DNA of 64,000 bases. Source: Pseudeuparius sepicola (Eukaryota; Arthropoda; Insecta; Coleoptera; Anthribidae). The notes beneath the pieces are model-generated. The model searched no databases. It was given only the letters and a program-made list of their open reading frames with translations, and was not told the origin of the DNA. Made by a program: the position numbers and the translations under genes. The stretch is from NCBI GenBank assembly GCA_963920635.1, contig OY987298.1, positions 66,113,949 to 66,177,948 on the forward strand, written 5' to 3'. Of the stretch, positions 43,801 through 55,491 are shown piece by piece; the stretch's first letter is position 1, and each line of letters starts with the position of its first letter.

Positions 43801-45790
43801 GAGTGATATGCGATAGACTCATATGCGACGAAGATCAAAATCTCATGACAAAGAATATAGCTGCACAGATTACCAAGTATTTTCCCAAGAAGGAAAAGAA
43901 AATACCTGAAGTTCCTTCGCCAGATGACGAGGATTTTGTCTTTGTGCCGATTGAAGAACAACAGCAACAACAACCAGAAGAAGAGGGAAAGGAGGAGGTG
44001 GATATTCCCGAATATGCAATGAGAGATCCACTTCTGTTTGGCGACTATCGCAATGCCGTAAATGAAGGAGAGGAACGGTTTTATGAAGACTTATTGGATT
44101 ATGATGCAATCTATTTTCTATTTCAAGAAATTATCGAATTGTACAATGAAACTAAAGAGAAACTTGATATTGTTTTGTTTAATGACGCACTGGAGCATTT
44201 GACAAGAATTCATAGGGGCCTAAGGCTTCAGCAAGGTCACGTTATGATAGTTGGTGTAGGCGGCTGTGGAAAAACTAGTATTGCAAGACTAGCCGCTTTT
44301 ACAGCAGGATGCGAATTCTTTGAAATTATCTTATGCAGAGGGTATAATGAGAATATGTTCCGAGAAGACCTCAAGAAACTCTACAATCAATTGGGAATAG
44401 ATAAGAAGCCCACTATATTTTACTTCACCGCTGCAAAAATTGTGGAAGAAGGATTTTTGGAGTTTATCAATAATATTCTTATGATTGGATACGTTCCGTC
44501 GCTATTTACGGACGATGATAAAGAACAAATCGTGGGTTCGTGCAGGAATGATGCAAAAAAGGCCGGTTATGGTATCACTAAAGATAGTGTCTGGCAATAT
44601 TTCATAAATACTTGCGTTGACAACTTGCACGTTGTGTTAGCTATGTCACCCTCAGGGGATATCTTGAGTAAACGTTGTAGAAATTTCCCTGGATTAGTGA
44701 ATAATACCACGATAGACTGGGTCTTCCCTTGGCCGGTTCAGGCTCTCTTTGCTGTTGCGTCAGTATTCCTCAAAGAGTATCCAAAAATTCCGCAGCAATA
44801 TCGAGATACAATTATCGAACACGTAGTCCATGTTCATCATTCTGTAATCAATATTTCACAACAATACTTACTCAAGTTGCGAAGAAAGAATTATGTAACG
44901 CCAAAGCATTATTTGGATTTTATCTCGACTTACTTGAGACTCTTGGAAGAAAAAGACGAATACATTCATTCCCAGTGCGAAAGGTTGAAAAGTGGTCTCA
45001 CGAAGATTGCAGAAGCCAGTGGGGAATTAGAGATCCTAAATGCCAAATTGGCTAAACAAAAGATAGTTGTTGGCAAAGCTACTGAAGAATGTGAAGCAAT
45101 GTTAGAAGAGATCGTAAAAGGTACAAGCAGGGCAACCGACAAGAAAGATATAGCCTCGTTAAAGAGTACCGAGATAGAGGAACAGGCAAGAATAATCAGC
45201 ATTGAACAAGCCGATGCCGAAGAGGCCTTGTCAGCAGCTCTGCCAGCGTTGGAAACTGCAAGGCTAGCCTTGGCGGATTTAGATAAATCCGATATAACTG
45301 AGATCAGATCATTTGCCACTCCTCCCGAGCCTGTACAAATTGTTTGCGAATGTGTCGTAATTTTGAGAGGCTACAAAGAAGTTAACTGGAAAACTGCCAA
45401 GGGAATGATGGCCGAAGCGAATTTTCTGAGAAACTTACAAGAAATGAATTGCGATGCAATAACACAAACTCAAATAAGGAACGTGAAGGCACACATGAAG
45501 AAATCTAGCAAGCTTGATGAAATGCAGACCATTAGTAAAGCCGGTTTCGGATTGTATAGGTTCGTTCAAGCGGTTCTTGGTTATTGTGCTGTCTTCAGGG
45601 AAGTAAAGCCGAAAAAAGATAGAGTAGAACAATTGCAAAATGAGTATAATACCGCAAAAAGGAATTTGGAAAAACTTTACAAAGAAATTGCAAAATTGGA
45701 ATCGGATCTAGACAAATTAAACCAAAAATATAGGGATGCTATGAAGAGGAGACAGGAACTTCAAGAAGAGACGGATATCATGATGAGAAG
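37878..45790 (+). CDS. DNAH10: Dynein heavy chain exon p: linker, AAA1-AAA4, stalk (7.9-kb exon)
   Basis: One open exon of 2,637 codons plus two bases. It follows exon o directly (...KMKPYQ|MTLLKVKL), so its first ATG is internal, not a start. In exon residues: DHC_N2 linker roughly 550-1000; AAA1 Walker A GPAGTGKT 1107-1114 with Walker B CFDEFNRI; AAA2 GPTGGGKT 1388-1395; AAA3 GETGTSKT 1741-1748 with FIDDMNMPQVDDYG; AAA4 GVGGCGKT 2126-2133. Stalk coiled coil 1 starts near 2370, the microtubule-binding domain (PPEPVQIVCECVVILRGYKE onward) is near 2480-2590, and coiled coil 2 follows to the end. A Q-run plus acidic insert (EEQQQQQPEEEGKEE) lies between AAA3 and AAA4. AAA1 is the main ATPase. 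The donor is AGAAG|GTAAGA, phase 2. Confidence 0.97.
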
Positions 45791-45844
45791 GTAAGAGGTT
45801 TGCAGTTTGAATAGTACAGTACTAAAAAATTCTGTATCTTTTAG

Positions 45845-47153
45845 ACTAGAGGCAGCAGATAAACTGATTAGCGGTTTAAGTTCCGAACAAAGCCGATGGA
45901 CAGAAGACCTAAAAATGTTACATCTGGAAAGAGAAAGACTCGTAGGTAATTGTTTACTTTGCGCTGGGTTCTTGGCATATTGCGGCCCATTTACTTACGA
46001 ATTCAGACGAGATCTTGTATATGTGGATTGGAGAAATGATATTGTTACTAAAGAAATTCCTTTAACCGAGCCCTTTAGAATCGAGCAAAACCTAACCACA
46101 GATGTAGAAATTAGTAAATGGACATCCGAGAACCTTCCTCCAGATGAATTATCAGTTCAAAACGGTATCTTGACATTAAAGTCTTCTAGATATCCTCTTT
46201 GTATAGATCCTCAACAGCAAGCACTCAATTGGATCCAGAAACGAGAAGAAAAGTTCAATTTGAAATTGTTGAGTTTTACTGATTCCGATTTTCTCAAACA
46301 TTTTGAAATGGCAATTAAGTATGGATCTCCCGTTTTGTTTCAAGATGTCGATGACTATATAGATCCTGTAGCCGATAACGTTATTATGAAAAATATGAAA
46401 ATTCAGTCGGGCCGCGTTTTTGTGATATTAGGCGACAAAGATATAGATTGGGATCCCAACTTTAGAATGTACATGACAACCAAATTCGCCAATCCGGTTT
46501 TTGACCCTTCTGTATATGCCAAAGCTGTAGTTATAAATTATACAGTAACGCTTTCGGGGTTAGAGGACCAACTTTTGAGCGTCGTCGTGAGGAACGAGAG
46601 GGCTGATTTAGAAGAACAAAGAGAATTCTTGATTACAGAGACTAGCGAAAATAAAAATTTGCTACAGCAATTAGAGGATTCGTTGCTTCGGGAATTATCC
46701 ACAACAAGTGGAAACATGTTAGATAATGTGGAGTTGGTTACTACACTAGAAAACACCAAATCTAAAGCAACCGAAGTTATGGAAAAATTAAAAATGGCCG
46801 CTGAAACTTCAAAAGATATCGATAGACTACGTGATGGATATCGTTCGGTTGCAAGAAGAGGTGCGATTCTATTTTTTGTGTTGTCAGATATGGCTGGAGT
46901 TAACGCGATGTACCAGTATTCTCTTTCATCATACTTAGAAGTATTTGCCTATTCGTTGAGGAAAGCTCTGCCTCATACTCTTTTAGTTAGACGATTGACG
47001 AATATAATTAACACTTTAACAAAGAATGTTTATGATTATGGCTGCACCGGAATTTTTGAGAAACACAAGTTGTTGTATTCCTTTCAAATGACCGTTAAAC
47101 TGGAGCAAAATATCGAAGCACTCACACAAGCCGAATTAGACTTCTTTATCAAG
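45845..47153 (+). CDS. DNAH10: Dynein heavy chain exon q: stalk end, AAA5, start of AAA6
   Basis: A 54-base intron precedes it. [18 protein letters not shown] completes coiled coil 2 and its return into the ring. AAA5 follows with [17 protein letters not shown], a site lacking a proper Walker A as usual for AAA5. [17 protein letters not shown] and IWxxGxLS-type helices lead to [20 protein letters not shown] and [13 protein letters not shown], the AAA5-AAA6 connector. The donor AAG|GTTTGA is weak but keeps phase 0. Confidence 0.96.
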
Positions 47154-47211
47154 GTTTGATTGGTTGTAATTATGTTAATTAAATGGTTCTAAAGAAAACA
47201 ACATATTTCAG

Positions 47212-47645
47212 GGTTCGGTTAGTTTAGAAAAGTCGGAAAGGGAATGCCCAGCGATATGGCTAACCCAGGGCTGGCAAAATATAATAAAATTGTCTTCCGA
47301 TTTCGGGTACTGTTTCGAGAATCTGCCTCAACAGATTGAAAGAAATGTCGACACTTGGCAGCAGTGGTACGACTTGGACGCTCCCGAGGCAGTCACTTTT
47401 CCGTTTGACTATTCCACAACGTTGACACCTTTTCAATTACTGATGCTGCTCAGATGCTTTCGCATCGACAGAGTGTATAGGGCTGTAGGAAACTACATTA
47501 CCGCTATAATGGGAGAGGAATACATAATGCCGCCTGTCGTTAGCATGGACAATATTTACGAGCAGAGCAGTCCCACTACACCCATCGTATTTATATTGAG
47601 TCCTGGCTCTGATCCCACTGCCGAATTGATGAAATTAGCCGAAAG
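47212..47645 (+). CDS. DNAH10: Dynein heavy chain exon r: AAA6
   Basis: After a 58-base intron, 144 codons plus two bases. PAIWLTQGWQNIIKLSS, then WQQWYDLDAPEAVTFPFDY, LTPFQLLMLLRCFRIDRVYR and PIVFILSPGSDPTAELMKLA are the classic AAA6 words (usual: LRxxRPDR, PLIFVLSPGxDP). The donor GAAAG|GTAAGT, phase 2, completes an Arg codon with the next exon. Confidence 0.96.
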
Positions 47646-49045
47646 GTAAGTTACTGTTTTTTAAATGCCAGGTATGATGTCCAATTCTCACGAAACATAT
47701 TTTATCGGTTAATTGAATAAGATGGACCTAGAATCAGGAGATCGGGTTGAAGCGAGGGGAAGGTAAACGTTTAGGAGGAAACCGATGGGTAAAAATGCGC
47801 TGTCGTCTTGCTTGGGAAATTATTTCGGTTTAAGGGAAAAATTATAGAGTCATTAATAGCAGCATTAGGATTTATTTAAACATTTTATATAATATTGCAC
47901 GCTTTTCCTAAAGTGGCGTTTTAACATTTGATTTACTTTAAAGATATATAAGAATATTACCCCAGAAAGTAACTGATAAATTAGTGAAGAAAAGTTTAAA
48001 AAATATCTTACACCATGTCATCGTCATAAAAAATCGAGAAATTTGTGGTTGGATGATTTCGGTTTTTGACTATTTTTTTTTCACGTTAAGAATAATAATT
48101 TTAGTGCAGGGTGATTTAGTTACCGTGATAAACCCTATTTTCTCGGAAATTTTGAAGGTAAATTGATGGTTAAAATCTTGGTTCAAACATTAAACTTGTG
48201 TAAAATTTTCAGAGAAATTCGAATATGATGTTAAACTTAATATGCAGGGTGACATTAAAAATTTATTTCAGCAGCTTAAAAATAAAAATCGCATTTATAT
48301 TATAAATGTAATCATAATTTAAATTTATTTATTTTACCCATGTTCCTCCATTTTCAGCAGCACACATCACACAAAGACGGATCATTTTTATTTTTGTTTC
48401 CATTTTCTTAAAACATTAAAATTACAAATGCTATAAATTCAATTGACCTTCAAGCCAATTAAAATAGTTACAAAGAATTCACGAACAGAGTTGAGATGTG
48501 TGCTGGAAATTTTATACATTTACATTTAAAAAAATTATAAATAAAAAAAATATATTTAGTTCTGTAATTTGATACGCCATATGTTTTAATTCTGAGCAAG
48601 TTTTTCTAATAAAATTTTTCAATATTTCGTACAAAAAAGGCACTTTACCTGATGCGATTTTTATTTTTAAGCTGCTACCAGCGCCCTCTATAAATGTTTT
48701 AAAGTCCAAGATACTAAAAATAGTTTTTGGGTGAAGCAAGAGCAGCATACAAAAAATTGTGTTTGTAATGCAAAAAGAAATGTCATATACACCTATAAAA
48801 CCGCTTTGCCGTGAACACATTGTATATATAAATTTTCAAAATATTTGTTATACTTCTTAAATAAACAACAGTTTTTAGTTACCAGTTTGCGTTCAAACGT
48901 CCACGCTTTTGTCGTAAATACTTTTTTCAACTTTTTGAACTGCATTTATTGTAAAATTTAATTGTAAATTTTTTGTTCTTAAAAACAGCCCTTGCAAAGC
49001 ATCATAGGCCTCGGGATTCCCTAAACTATATTTGTTTACTTTTAG
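47646..49045 (+). other. 1.4-kb intron with an inverted-repeat pair
   Basis: CAGCAGCTTAAAAATAAAAA (48269) is the inverse of the block ending TTTTTATTTTTAAGCTGCT (to 48679). GCAGGGTGATTTAGTTACC (48105) and GCAGGGTGACATT (48243) look like element termini. The remains of one or two foldback elements are likely. No gene. Confidence 0.55.
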
Positions 49046-49782
49046 ATGTGGTTTCGGAGGCGGAAAGTTTAAATATCTCTCCCTTGGCCAAGGACAAGAA
49101 CCGACTGCCCTCGCTTTACTTGACATCGCTATTTCAAGAGGTCAGTGGCTGATGTTCCAGAATTGTCATCTACTTTTATCGTTCATTCGTCGATTAGAAA
49201 AACAAATCGAAAAGATCAGTAAGCCGCATCCAGATTTTCGCTTGTGGCTAACCACAGATCCTGTAGATCATTTTCCTATCGGTATCTTGCAAAGATCCAT
49301 GAAGGTCGTCACTGAACCACCCAATGGATTAAAATTAAACCTTCGAAATACATATTTCAAAATGAGGCCACAAACATTAGAATCTAGCGAACATCCGGCT
49401 TTCAAGTCGCTTGTGTTTGTTTTGGCTTTTTTCCATGCGGTCGTCCAAGAGAGAAGGAAGTATGATAAAATTGGTTGGAATATCTGCTATGATTTTAACG
49501 AATCCGATTTCAACGTTTGCGTGATGATTTTGAATACATATCTGGCGAAGGCAATGAAAACGAAAGACTCTAGAATGCCATGGAACAGTTTGAAATATTT
49601 AATAGGGGAAGTTATGTATGGGGGCAGGGTTATAGACGATTTCGACAGGAGAATAGTGAAAACCTATATGGACGAATATATGGGCGATTTCCTGTTTGAT
49701 ACGTTCCAACCTTTCCATTTTTATCAAGATGAAGGTGTGGATTATGTCGTACCCCCCGAAGGTGGCAAAGACGAATATATTG
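49046..49782 (+). CDS. DNAH10: Dynein heavy chain exon s: AAA6 end and start of C-terminal domain
   Basis: One base completes Arg, then 245 codons plus one base. [59 protein letters not shown] and [20 protein letters not shown] are near-invariant in inner-arm chains. [19 protein letters not shown] and [20 protein letters not shown] lead to the C-terminal domain. It ends at ATTG|GTAAGA in phase 1. The remaining ~300 codons (the usual FGLHPNAEI stretch onward) are not found downstream in the window. Confidence 0.96.
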
Positions 49783-50705
49783 GTAAGATTTTTTGAAATA
49801 TTTTGTGGAACAAACGTTTTATTGTCACCATATTTAAAAGAAATTACTATGGTGGCGTATCCAAAATTAGAAAATTGTTACAACATTCTTAACCCAGAAT
49901 TAGGTTCAGTGGGAACTGGGGGATCGATAAAATGTTTTAACACGCAGAGTTCAATTCATTTGACAGGCTTCAATAATTTTTTTTGGCGGGACCAATCCAC
50001 AAACTTTTACTTTACAGGCTCTTTTGCAGCTGAAAGGTAAATTAATTTTATGTACCCATTTGTAAAAAAATACTTTACCGACTAAACCTCAATTTAAGCT
50101 CGTTTGGTTTTCACATTTATTAAGCCATCCAAGTGATAATGATCGTGTCACGTGATGAATGGCAAAGAAGTGAAGTGTGTGGGTGTCGCATATATGTTTT
50201 CCAGAATATTTTGAATATAAGCATTTTGAAAATTGCTCAGAAAACTAATATACAATTTATCATAGAATACGGGAAATTTATTTATGTATTTTTTGGAAGT
50301 ATCAATTTATGTGCATAACGTAGGTACCTCTAAAACCTAAAACTGTTTGTGTTTGGTGGAAAACCAAAACAATTCCAAAAACATCTTAAATTTATTGCTT
50401 ATCGTATATTTAAAATAAACGCTAACACAAAACCAAACACAGGCACTTTAACTATATTGTATTTTAAAGCTAATAATACCGCATAAATAAAAAAAGAAAG
50501 AAAAAGCGAGAGAACCGTTGCGACCGACACAAACGACCTGAGTAAAATGACGCTTTACACACAAAAAATATGTTTTGCATATTTATGTGTTATGTAGTTT
50601 GGCCATCCATCAGCTGATTTATTTGTTGTTTAACTTTCTCGAATTTGGCCGGCAGTTTCTCCCTCTAGATACCTTCCGTGCTGCTTGTCAATTCGATGGT
50701 ATAAA
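49783..50705 (+). other. Intron segment, no dynein exon found
   Basis: I searched by eye for the conserved C-terminal dynein words and saw none. A 114-codon frame (49696-50040) is mostly an off-frame reading past the exon and shows no family resemblance. Confidence 0.5.
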
Positions 50706-51123
50706 CCAAGCTTAGTTTACAGGAAGGTTAGGACATTTCCCCACTCTTAAACAAAACCGTGAGTCCTCCATCAACGACAAAACCAAAGGTAGCCCTCCAC
50801 CACCGGCAACGTCGTGCGACGGTGTCGCCTCCACCAACTGTCCTTCTTCTCACAGCACTCACAGCAGTTACCGAAAGCCGAAAAGAACAAAATACCGAGA
50901 CAATTCAAGAGGAAAAAATAGCCAAAGCAATATATGAAATTTACGCATAAAACTAAAGTAAACAAGAAGCACGCCGTTGACTGCAAACAGTGCAAACGTC
51001 AAATGAATATGCCAAAAACAACAACTGTGTACGGCTATGACTAGATTTCGTCCCTTTACCTCTCTCACCCCCCTTCCCTTCCAAGTCGTGGGATGTCCTA
51101 ACCTTCCTATAGACTAACCTTGG
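50706..51123. mobile_element. Inverted-repeat element with ~31-bp ends
   Basis: CCAAGCTTAGTTTACAGGAA followed by GGTTAGGACAT at the left is the inverse of the right end, which reads ATGTCCTAACCTTCCTATAG then ACTAACCTTGG; about 28 of 31 positions agree. No coding potential. Confidence 0.7.
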
Positions 51124-52085
51124 ATATAAACATAAACTATAAACACTGTACATGAATCTGACCGCTGATGCAGCGTGCGCAGGGTACAAGGAGGCGCTTG
51201 CGCATTCTATTTTGCTATCATGGCATCCAATCTTGACGTTACTATGTTTCTGATTATTTTCAGTTTTTCATTTTCACTTTTGTGTGTGTGTGTGTGTGTG
51301 TGTGTAAAAATCAGGAATGCTTTGGAAATATCTGAAAATCGGGCAAACTTATTAAAAACTGCCCAAAAATGTCATATTAATAAAGAAAACAGCAAAGAAC
51401 ATTGAACCCCAAATGTTTCAAGCACAGAAAATATACGCTACGCGGACAGAAGTGCCAGTAGCATCGGGCTCGTAAAATATATATAGCACACCGAAACTTG
51501 GTTTTGCCTTGGCCTAACAGATAGCGCTCGGATGCAGAATCGTTCGATTTTTAAAACCGTAAAATGCCCTCCGCTAAAAGTCACCGCTAGAGGCGCCAGC
51601 AGTCAGCTGAAGAGCCTAACCGTGTTGCCGGTGGTTTAGGAACAAAGGTTTCATAAACGCTGTCTATGCTGGCGGCCGCTTTCGGTCATCAAAATCTATT
51701 TCCCGGCAGACGGTCAGAGGCCTTGAACTATAGGAAATAATAGTGGGATTTATTATTTGCTTCGTCTTTGCAGAAGTCGTATGAGGTATACTAAGTTATA
51801 CAGAGTGCTTCAGAGCTAATAATTATCTAATTAAAATATTATACGAAGATGTTACAAATAATATATTTTATTCGTGCCTATTTTATTTACTAATTACCTA
51901 TGCACTTAGTATACGGTAAATATTTGTCCTACAATGTAGAAAATATGTACAGGATGTCAATGATGCCAAATTTATCGGTTTTACTATTTAATTTTGGGAC
52001 TAACTGAATACTTGTTGCATATTAAATTTATCATTTTAATCAGTGTTTCCAAATGTTTTTTCTATCTATAAGTATTTTTGTATTA
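51124..52085 (+). other. Intron segment with a GT microsatellite
   Basis: Apart from the (TG)12 tract at 51281-51305 nothing is recognised. Positions 51480-51720 are modestly GC-rich but carry no ORF. Confidence 0.45.
51281..51305. repeat. (TG)n microsatellite
   Basis: Twelve and a half uninterrupted TG units. Confidence 0.95.
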
Positions 52086-52559
52086 TTGCAAGGACGTTCC
52101 TAATCATTCCAAATGCCCGAATTCGTGGTTGAAAAAAATTGTTGGGCGAACTACCGCCACTACCCCTTAAAGAAAAAAAATGACAACTTTCATGGTAAGA
52201 TTTTTAGCTAATGATTCAAGATGCTCAAATTCGTGCTTTAAAAAAATTGTTGGGCGAAAACTACCACCAGCACCGCCACTTTAGGAAAAAAAAATGATCA
52301 CTTTAATGTCGGATCCTCGCCAATTTTAGCAAGGACGTTCCTAATGATTTCAAATGCGCGAATTCGTGGTTGAAAAAATTTGTTGGGCGAAAACTACCCC
52401 CACTACCCCTTAAAGAAAAAAGATAACTTTCATGGTACGATTCCCACCGTTTTTGGCAAGGACGTACCTGATGATTCTGCACAAAAAAATTGTTGGGCGA
52501 AAACTAACCCCAGCACAAAAAAATGATAAGTTCATTGTCGGATTCTTGTTCGAAAACTA
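52086..52559. repeat. ~120-bp tandem repeat array, left part
   Basis: Four diverged monomers, each with GCAAGGACGTTCCTAATGAT, CGAATTCGTGGTTGAAAAAA, TTGTTGGGCGAAAACTAC and a CACTACCCCTTAAAGAAAAA stretch. They start at about 52090, 52207, 52329 and 52454, so the period is about 117-125 bases. The array is cut by the gypsy element at 52559/52560 and resumes at 62571. Confidence 0.85.
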
Positions 52560-54584
52560 TGTTACGGTTCAAAAAGTTTCAAGCGGATAAAGGGAAAAAA
52601 AAAAAAGAAATTACCTTTTTTTTACAATAGAACACTTACATTTCTTCTTCAAATGCCTTTATTTATTTTGCTATAACTTTGTTGCATTTAATTTGGTAAT
52701 GCTTTAAATTCATGTTGGCTTTCCTATTGTCCGCTAATGTTTTCATAAAATTGGTTTCGCCTCCTAAAGTAGAGTAAAATAATTTTCTTTTATGACTAAT
52801 TAAATTAATTGTTAACTTACCTGGAAATCCTTGCATTATACTTCTATCCGTTTCGCACTGCTTAGCGCGACCACTGTGTAGGCGCATGTTTACCTTTTTC
52901 TGCGGGCTCGGGGACAATTTGCGATCGGCTTTACGAATTTCGCTTTCTTTATTGAAATAAATTTACTGGCTGACCATTGTTTTCCAGCTATCATAGATAG
53001 ATATAGGTAGTAGTTTCGCCTCACACGCCCTACCTAAAACAAATAAAATAACCGACTGATTAGTTTGATGGGTAGACAACAAACACATAAAATATTTAAT
53101 AATTACAAGTGTTGCACTCACCTTAGCGTCCTTCTATGATATTATTTCGTGGCCCCGCATCATTGTTGCTGTTATTGTTGCAACTATCTGTTATTTTTCT
53201 TCCAATTTCCACATATTTCGGAGAACCGACTTGCCAAACACGTCAATTGTCGCAAACGTCAAGTTCCCGATTTGATCGAACAGTGTGTCATTAATTCGGT
53301 TTCTGCTAAAAGTCCCTAAGTCATGGATTTTGGCGCCTTCACGGAGAGGCTCGCCTTGGGGGGAAGTGCTTCCTTGTTTTTTTTTGGTGATGGTCGGTTG
53401 AGGTGAGAGTGGTCGAAGAGGACACGTTTTCTACACCGGGCAGTTTGCCAATTTTTCTAGAATTCATTCAGCAATACCGCAAGATTACTAGTCGCCAAAT
53501 AGTTTAGTTTTGGGCTAGTCACGTATTTTACGTAATTTTCTTGAGGAATATTGTGACCCACCTTATTTTCATATGGATTCGTCTTGACCATCACCACACC
53601 CTTCTCCACACCACGAGGCCACCTCCAACTTGGTAAGTCAGTTCGGAGTACAGTAATATTCCCTTATTTGAGCCCTAAACGCTAATGTGAGTAATGTAAC
53701 ATTTTAGGCCTTTTTCTCCATACCCCGGACGTCTTTCCCGGACGACAGAGTTAGATTGTCTCCCCATTGCACAATCAGTCTTCAACAAACCTACATACCA
53801 TACTCAGGGCGAAGTCGACCGTTCTGGGCAGCTATCCGCCACTTTATGTAATCACAAGAAAAACCCGCAACCAGACTGGGTGGATAATCGACTTACCGGC
53901 AAGTCCTCTCCAGTTTATTACTATTATTATTTTAACTTAACATAGTGGCCAAGCGCGAGATAACTGCACAAAATAGTCAATTTATCAATTATTCTGCACC
54001 CTTAATTAGCCATTATAAAAGTTATCTGCTATATTTTGCCAAGTTACGTACCTACCTTTTTATCATATTTATGCGTGTGCACCAGGTATAATATTATACA
54101 CGGGGATTCCTTTGTTCTGTTTTTTTTTTCTTTAAGCCTGCCTGTTAATAATTATTATGCAATTGTTTGTAGCTTACCTAATTAATTATCTGTGATATTT
54201 GGTTGCTTTATCGAGATATCTATTTTATGGTATGCTGTATTTTATTATTAGTAGCTTGGCCGATGTTCTCTAGGTTTACAAACTGCGAATATACCCTATA
54301 GTTAATAATTTACATATTTTGTTGTTATTGGCAAACAATATTTATTTCCCGTTTTATAACCCCAGTCACCTATGTTATACCTCTTTGTACTGTGTTGGGC
54401 ACCACCAAAAGAAAAACGGGTGGCGCACTCAATTTCAAAGTATACCTTTCTCGATAAGGTATTTTACCTATAGGAGCTAGTCGGTGCATAACAAAGAGGT
54501 ACCTAATTACTTTGTCAATCCTACAAGATACCGATAAATTTGATCATTCTTTTTTTTTTACTCGAACCCAGATATTAGGTAACA
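52560..54584 (+). repeat. 5' LTR of the gypsy element
   Basis: Starts TGTTACGGTTCAAAAAG and ends ATATTAGGTAACA. It includes an antisense 84-codon ORF (52663-52917) with a strong donor-like sequence. The LTR is long for the family at about 2 kb. Confidence 0.96.
52663..52917 (-). other. Antisense ORF with splice-donor-like site inside the LTR
   Basis: On the minus strand the frame reads MSPSPQKKVNMRLHSGRAKQ, then CETDRSIMQGFP followed directly by G|GTAAGTTAAC, a near-perfect 5' splice site. The frame is open upstream too (FNKESEIRKADRKL). Low-complexity basic start, no family match. It occurs in both LTRs, as expected. It could be a captured host exon or an antisense-promoter transcript start, or it could be chance. 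Confidence 0.35.
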
Positions 54585-54587
54585 AAA

Positions 54588-54606
54588 TTTGGCGCCCAAC
54601 GTGCGT
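54588..54606 (+). other. Primer-binding site
   Basis: TTGGCGCCCAACGTGCG lies three bases after the 5' LTR. TGGCGCCCAACGTG is a common tRNA-complementary primer site in gypsy-type elements. Confidence 0.85.
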
Positions 54607-55491
54607 TACATAACAATAATAATTGTTAAATTTTCCTTTCGGATTGTTTTGGGTATATTGGTGGTTTGTATCTCGCAGTTTAATAATATGAGTAGTTCTT
54701 TTTTTTCCTATATCAATTTCAGTCTGAATTTTTGAATTTTTTTTTTTCAACAAAATTCATTTCGCCCAGTTATTTACGTAGATACTTTAGTGAATTTTTT
54801 TTAAAATTGTATTGTGTTAGGTCGGCGTAAGGCAGCGGGAGAAATATATATTTTGGTAGTAGGGTGTGTATAATAAAGGAATTTATACCTGTGAACAGTA
54901 GTATAGGTATATTTTTTTAAAGTGGATTGTTTGTTACACCACGTTAAACTGTCGTATTTACTCGTTTGAATTTAGTGTAATGGTTTTCAAATTTTTAAAA
55001 CCTATTTTGGTCAAATATTGTATTTGATATTGGTGTCCTTTTTAACTTGTACAAGTTTCCGGGATTGTTTTTATTTCATATAGGTAGGTAAGATAATAAT
55101 GCTATTATAGTCCGCACTCCAGTGGCATTTTTTTCTTTAAGCGTGTTTTTTTTTTGGGTACGCGCTAATTGAGTCTGCAGAAGGTGGTATATAGTCTAAA
55201 AAAAAACTCACTGCAAAAACGGCAGGTGGATATACGTATATTGCAGTAATTACCTTATAAAGAATTTGTTTCTTTCACAGGGGGAGCAAATAAAATTTGT
55301 ATTCTTTTTAAAGTTGCCTCAAATAGAACAGGATAAATTTGATTTTTTTTACGCTTACTTTAGGTGTGTAGGGGTACGTTTTTTTTTTCGCTTTTCGCCT
55401 TTTCTTTTTAGGAGGGGGCGGGGTTTATATAAAGATCCTAACTCAGATACGATTATTTTTTTCTGCCATTAATTTTTTTTTGTCATTTAAT
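54607..55491 (+). other. Leader of the gypsy element
   Basis: About 890 non-coding bases before gag, T-rich toward the end. It presumably carries the packaging and translation signals, none of which can be defined by eye. Confidence 0.5.

Larger units (their letters stand above)
1108..49782 (+). other. DNAH10: Gene span: axonemal dynein heavy chain, DNAH10-like (partial at both ends)
   Basis: Nineteen coding exons joined in compatible phase give about 4,450 codons. By family knowledge DNAH10 is the 1-alpha heavy chain of inner-arm dynein I1/f, a minus-end-directed microtubule motor in the axoneme; in insects axonemal dyneins serve sperm flagella and chordotonal cilia. The DNAH10 assignment rests on AAA1-AAA2 and AAA6/C-terminal wording recalled from the family, for example TNCGEGMDYKAIG after AAA1, RALRDMNHPKFVFEDVPLF, and [22 protein letters not shown]2 and the outer-arm chains read differently at these places. 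Four Walker A motifs are intact and no frameshift or stop is seen in any exon, so the gene looks functional. The exon with the initiator ATG and the last ~300 codons are not in view. Confidence 0.9.

Noticed and set aside
50640..50700. Short minus-strand frame with a helical-looking peptide (KLPAKFEKVKQQINQLMDG)
   Set aside because: Only about 24 codons, bounded by stops, with no recognisable family. Too short to support.
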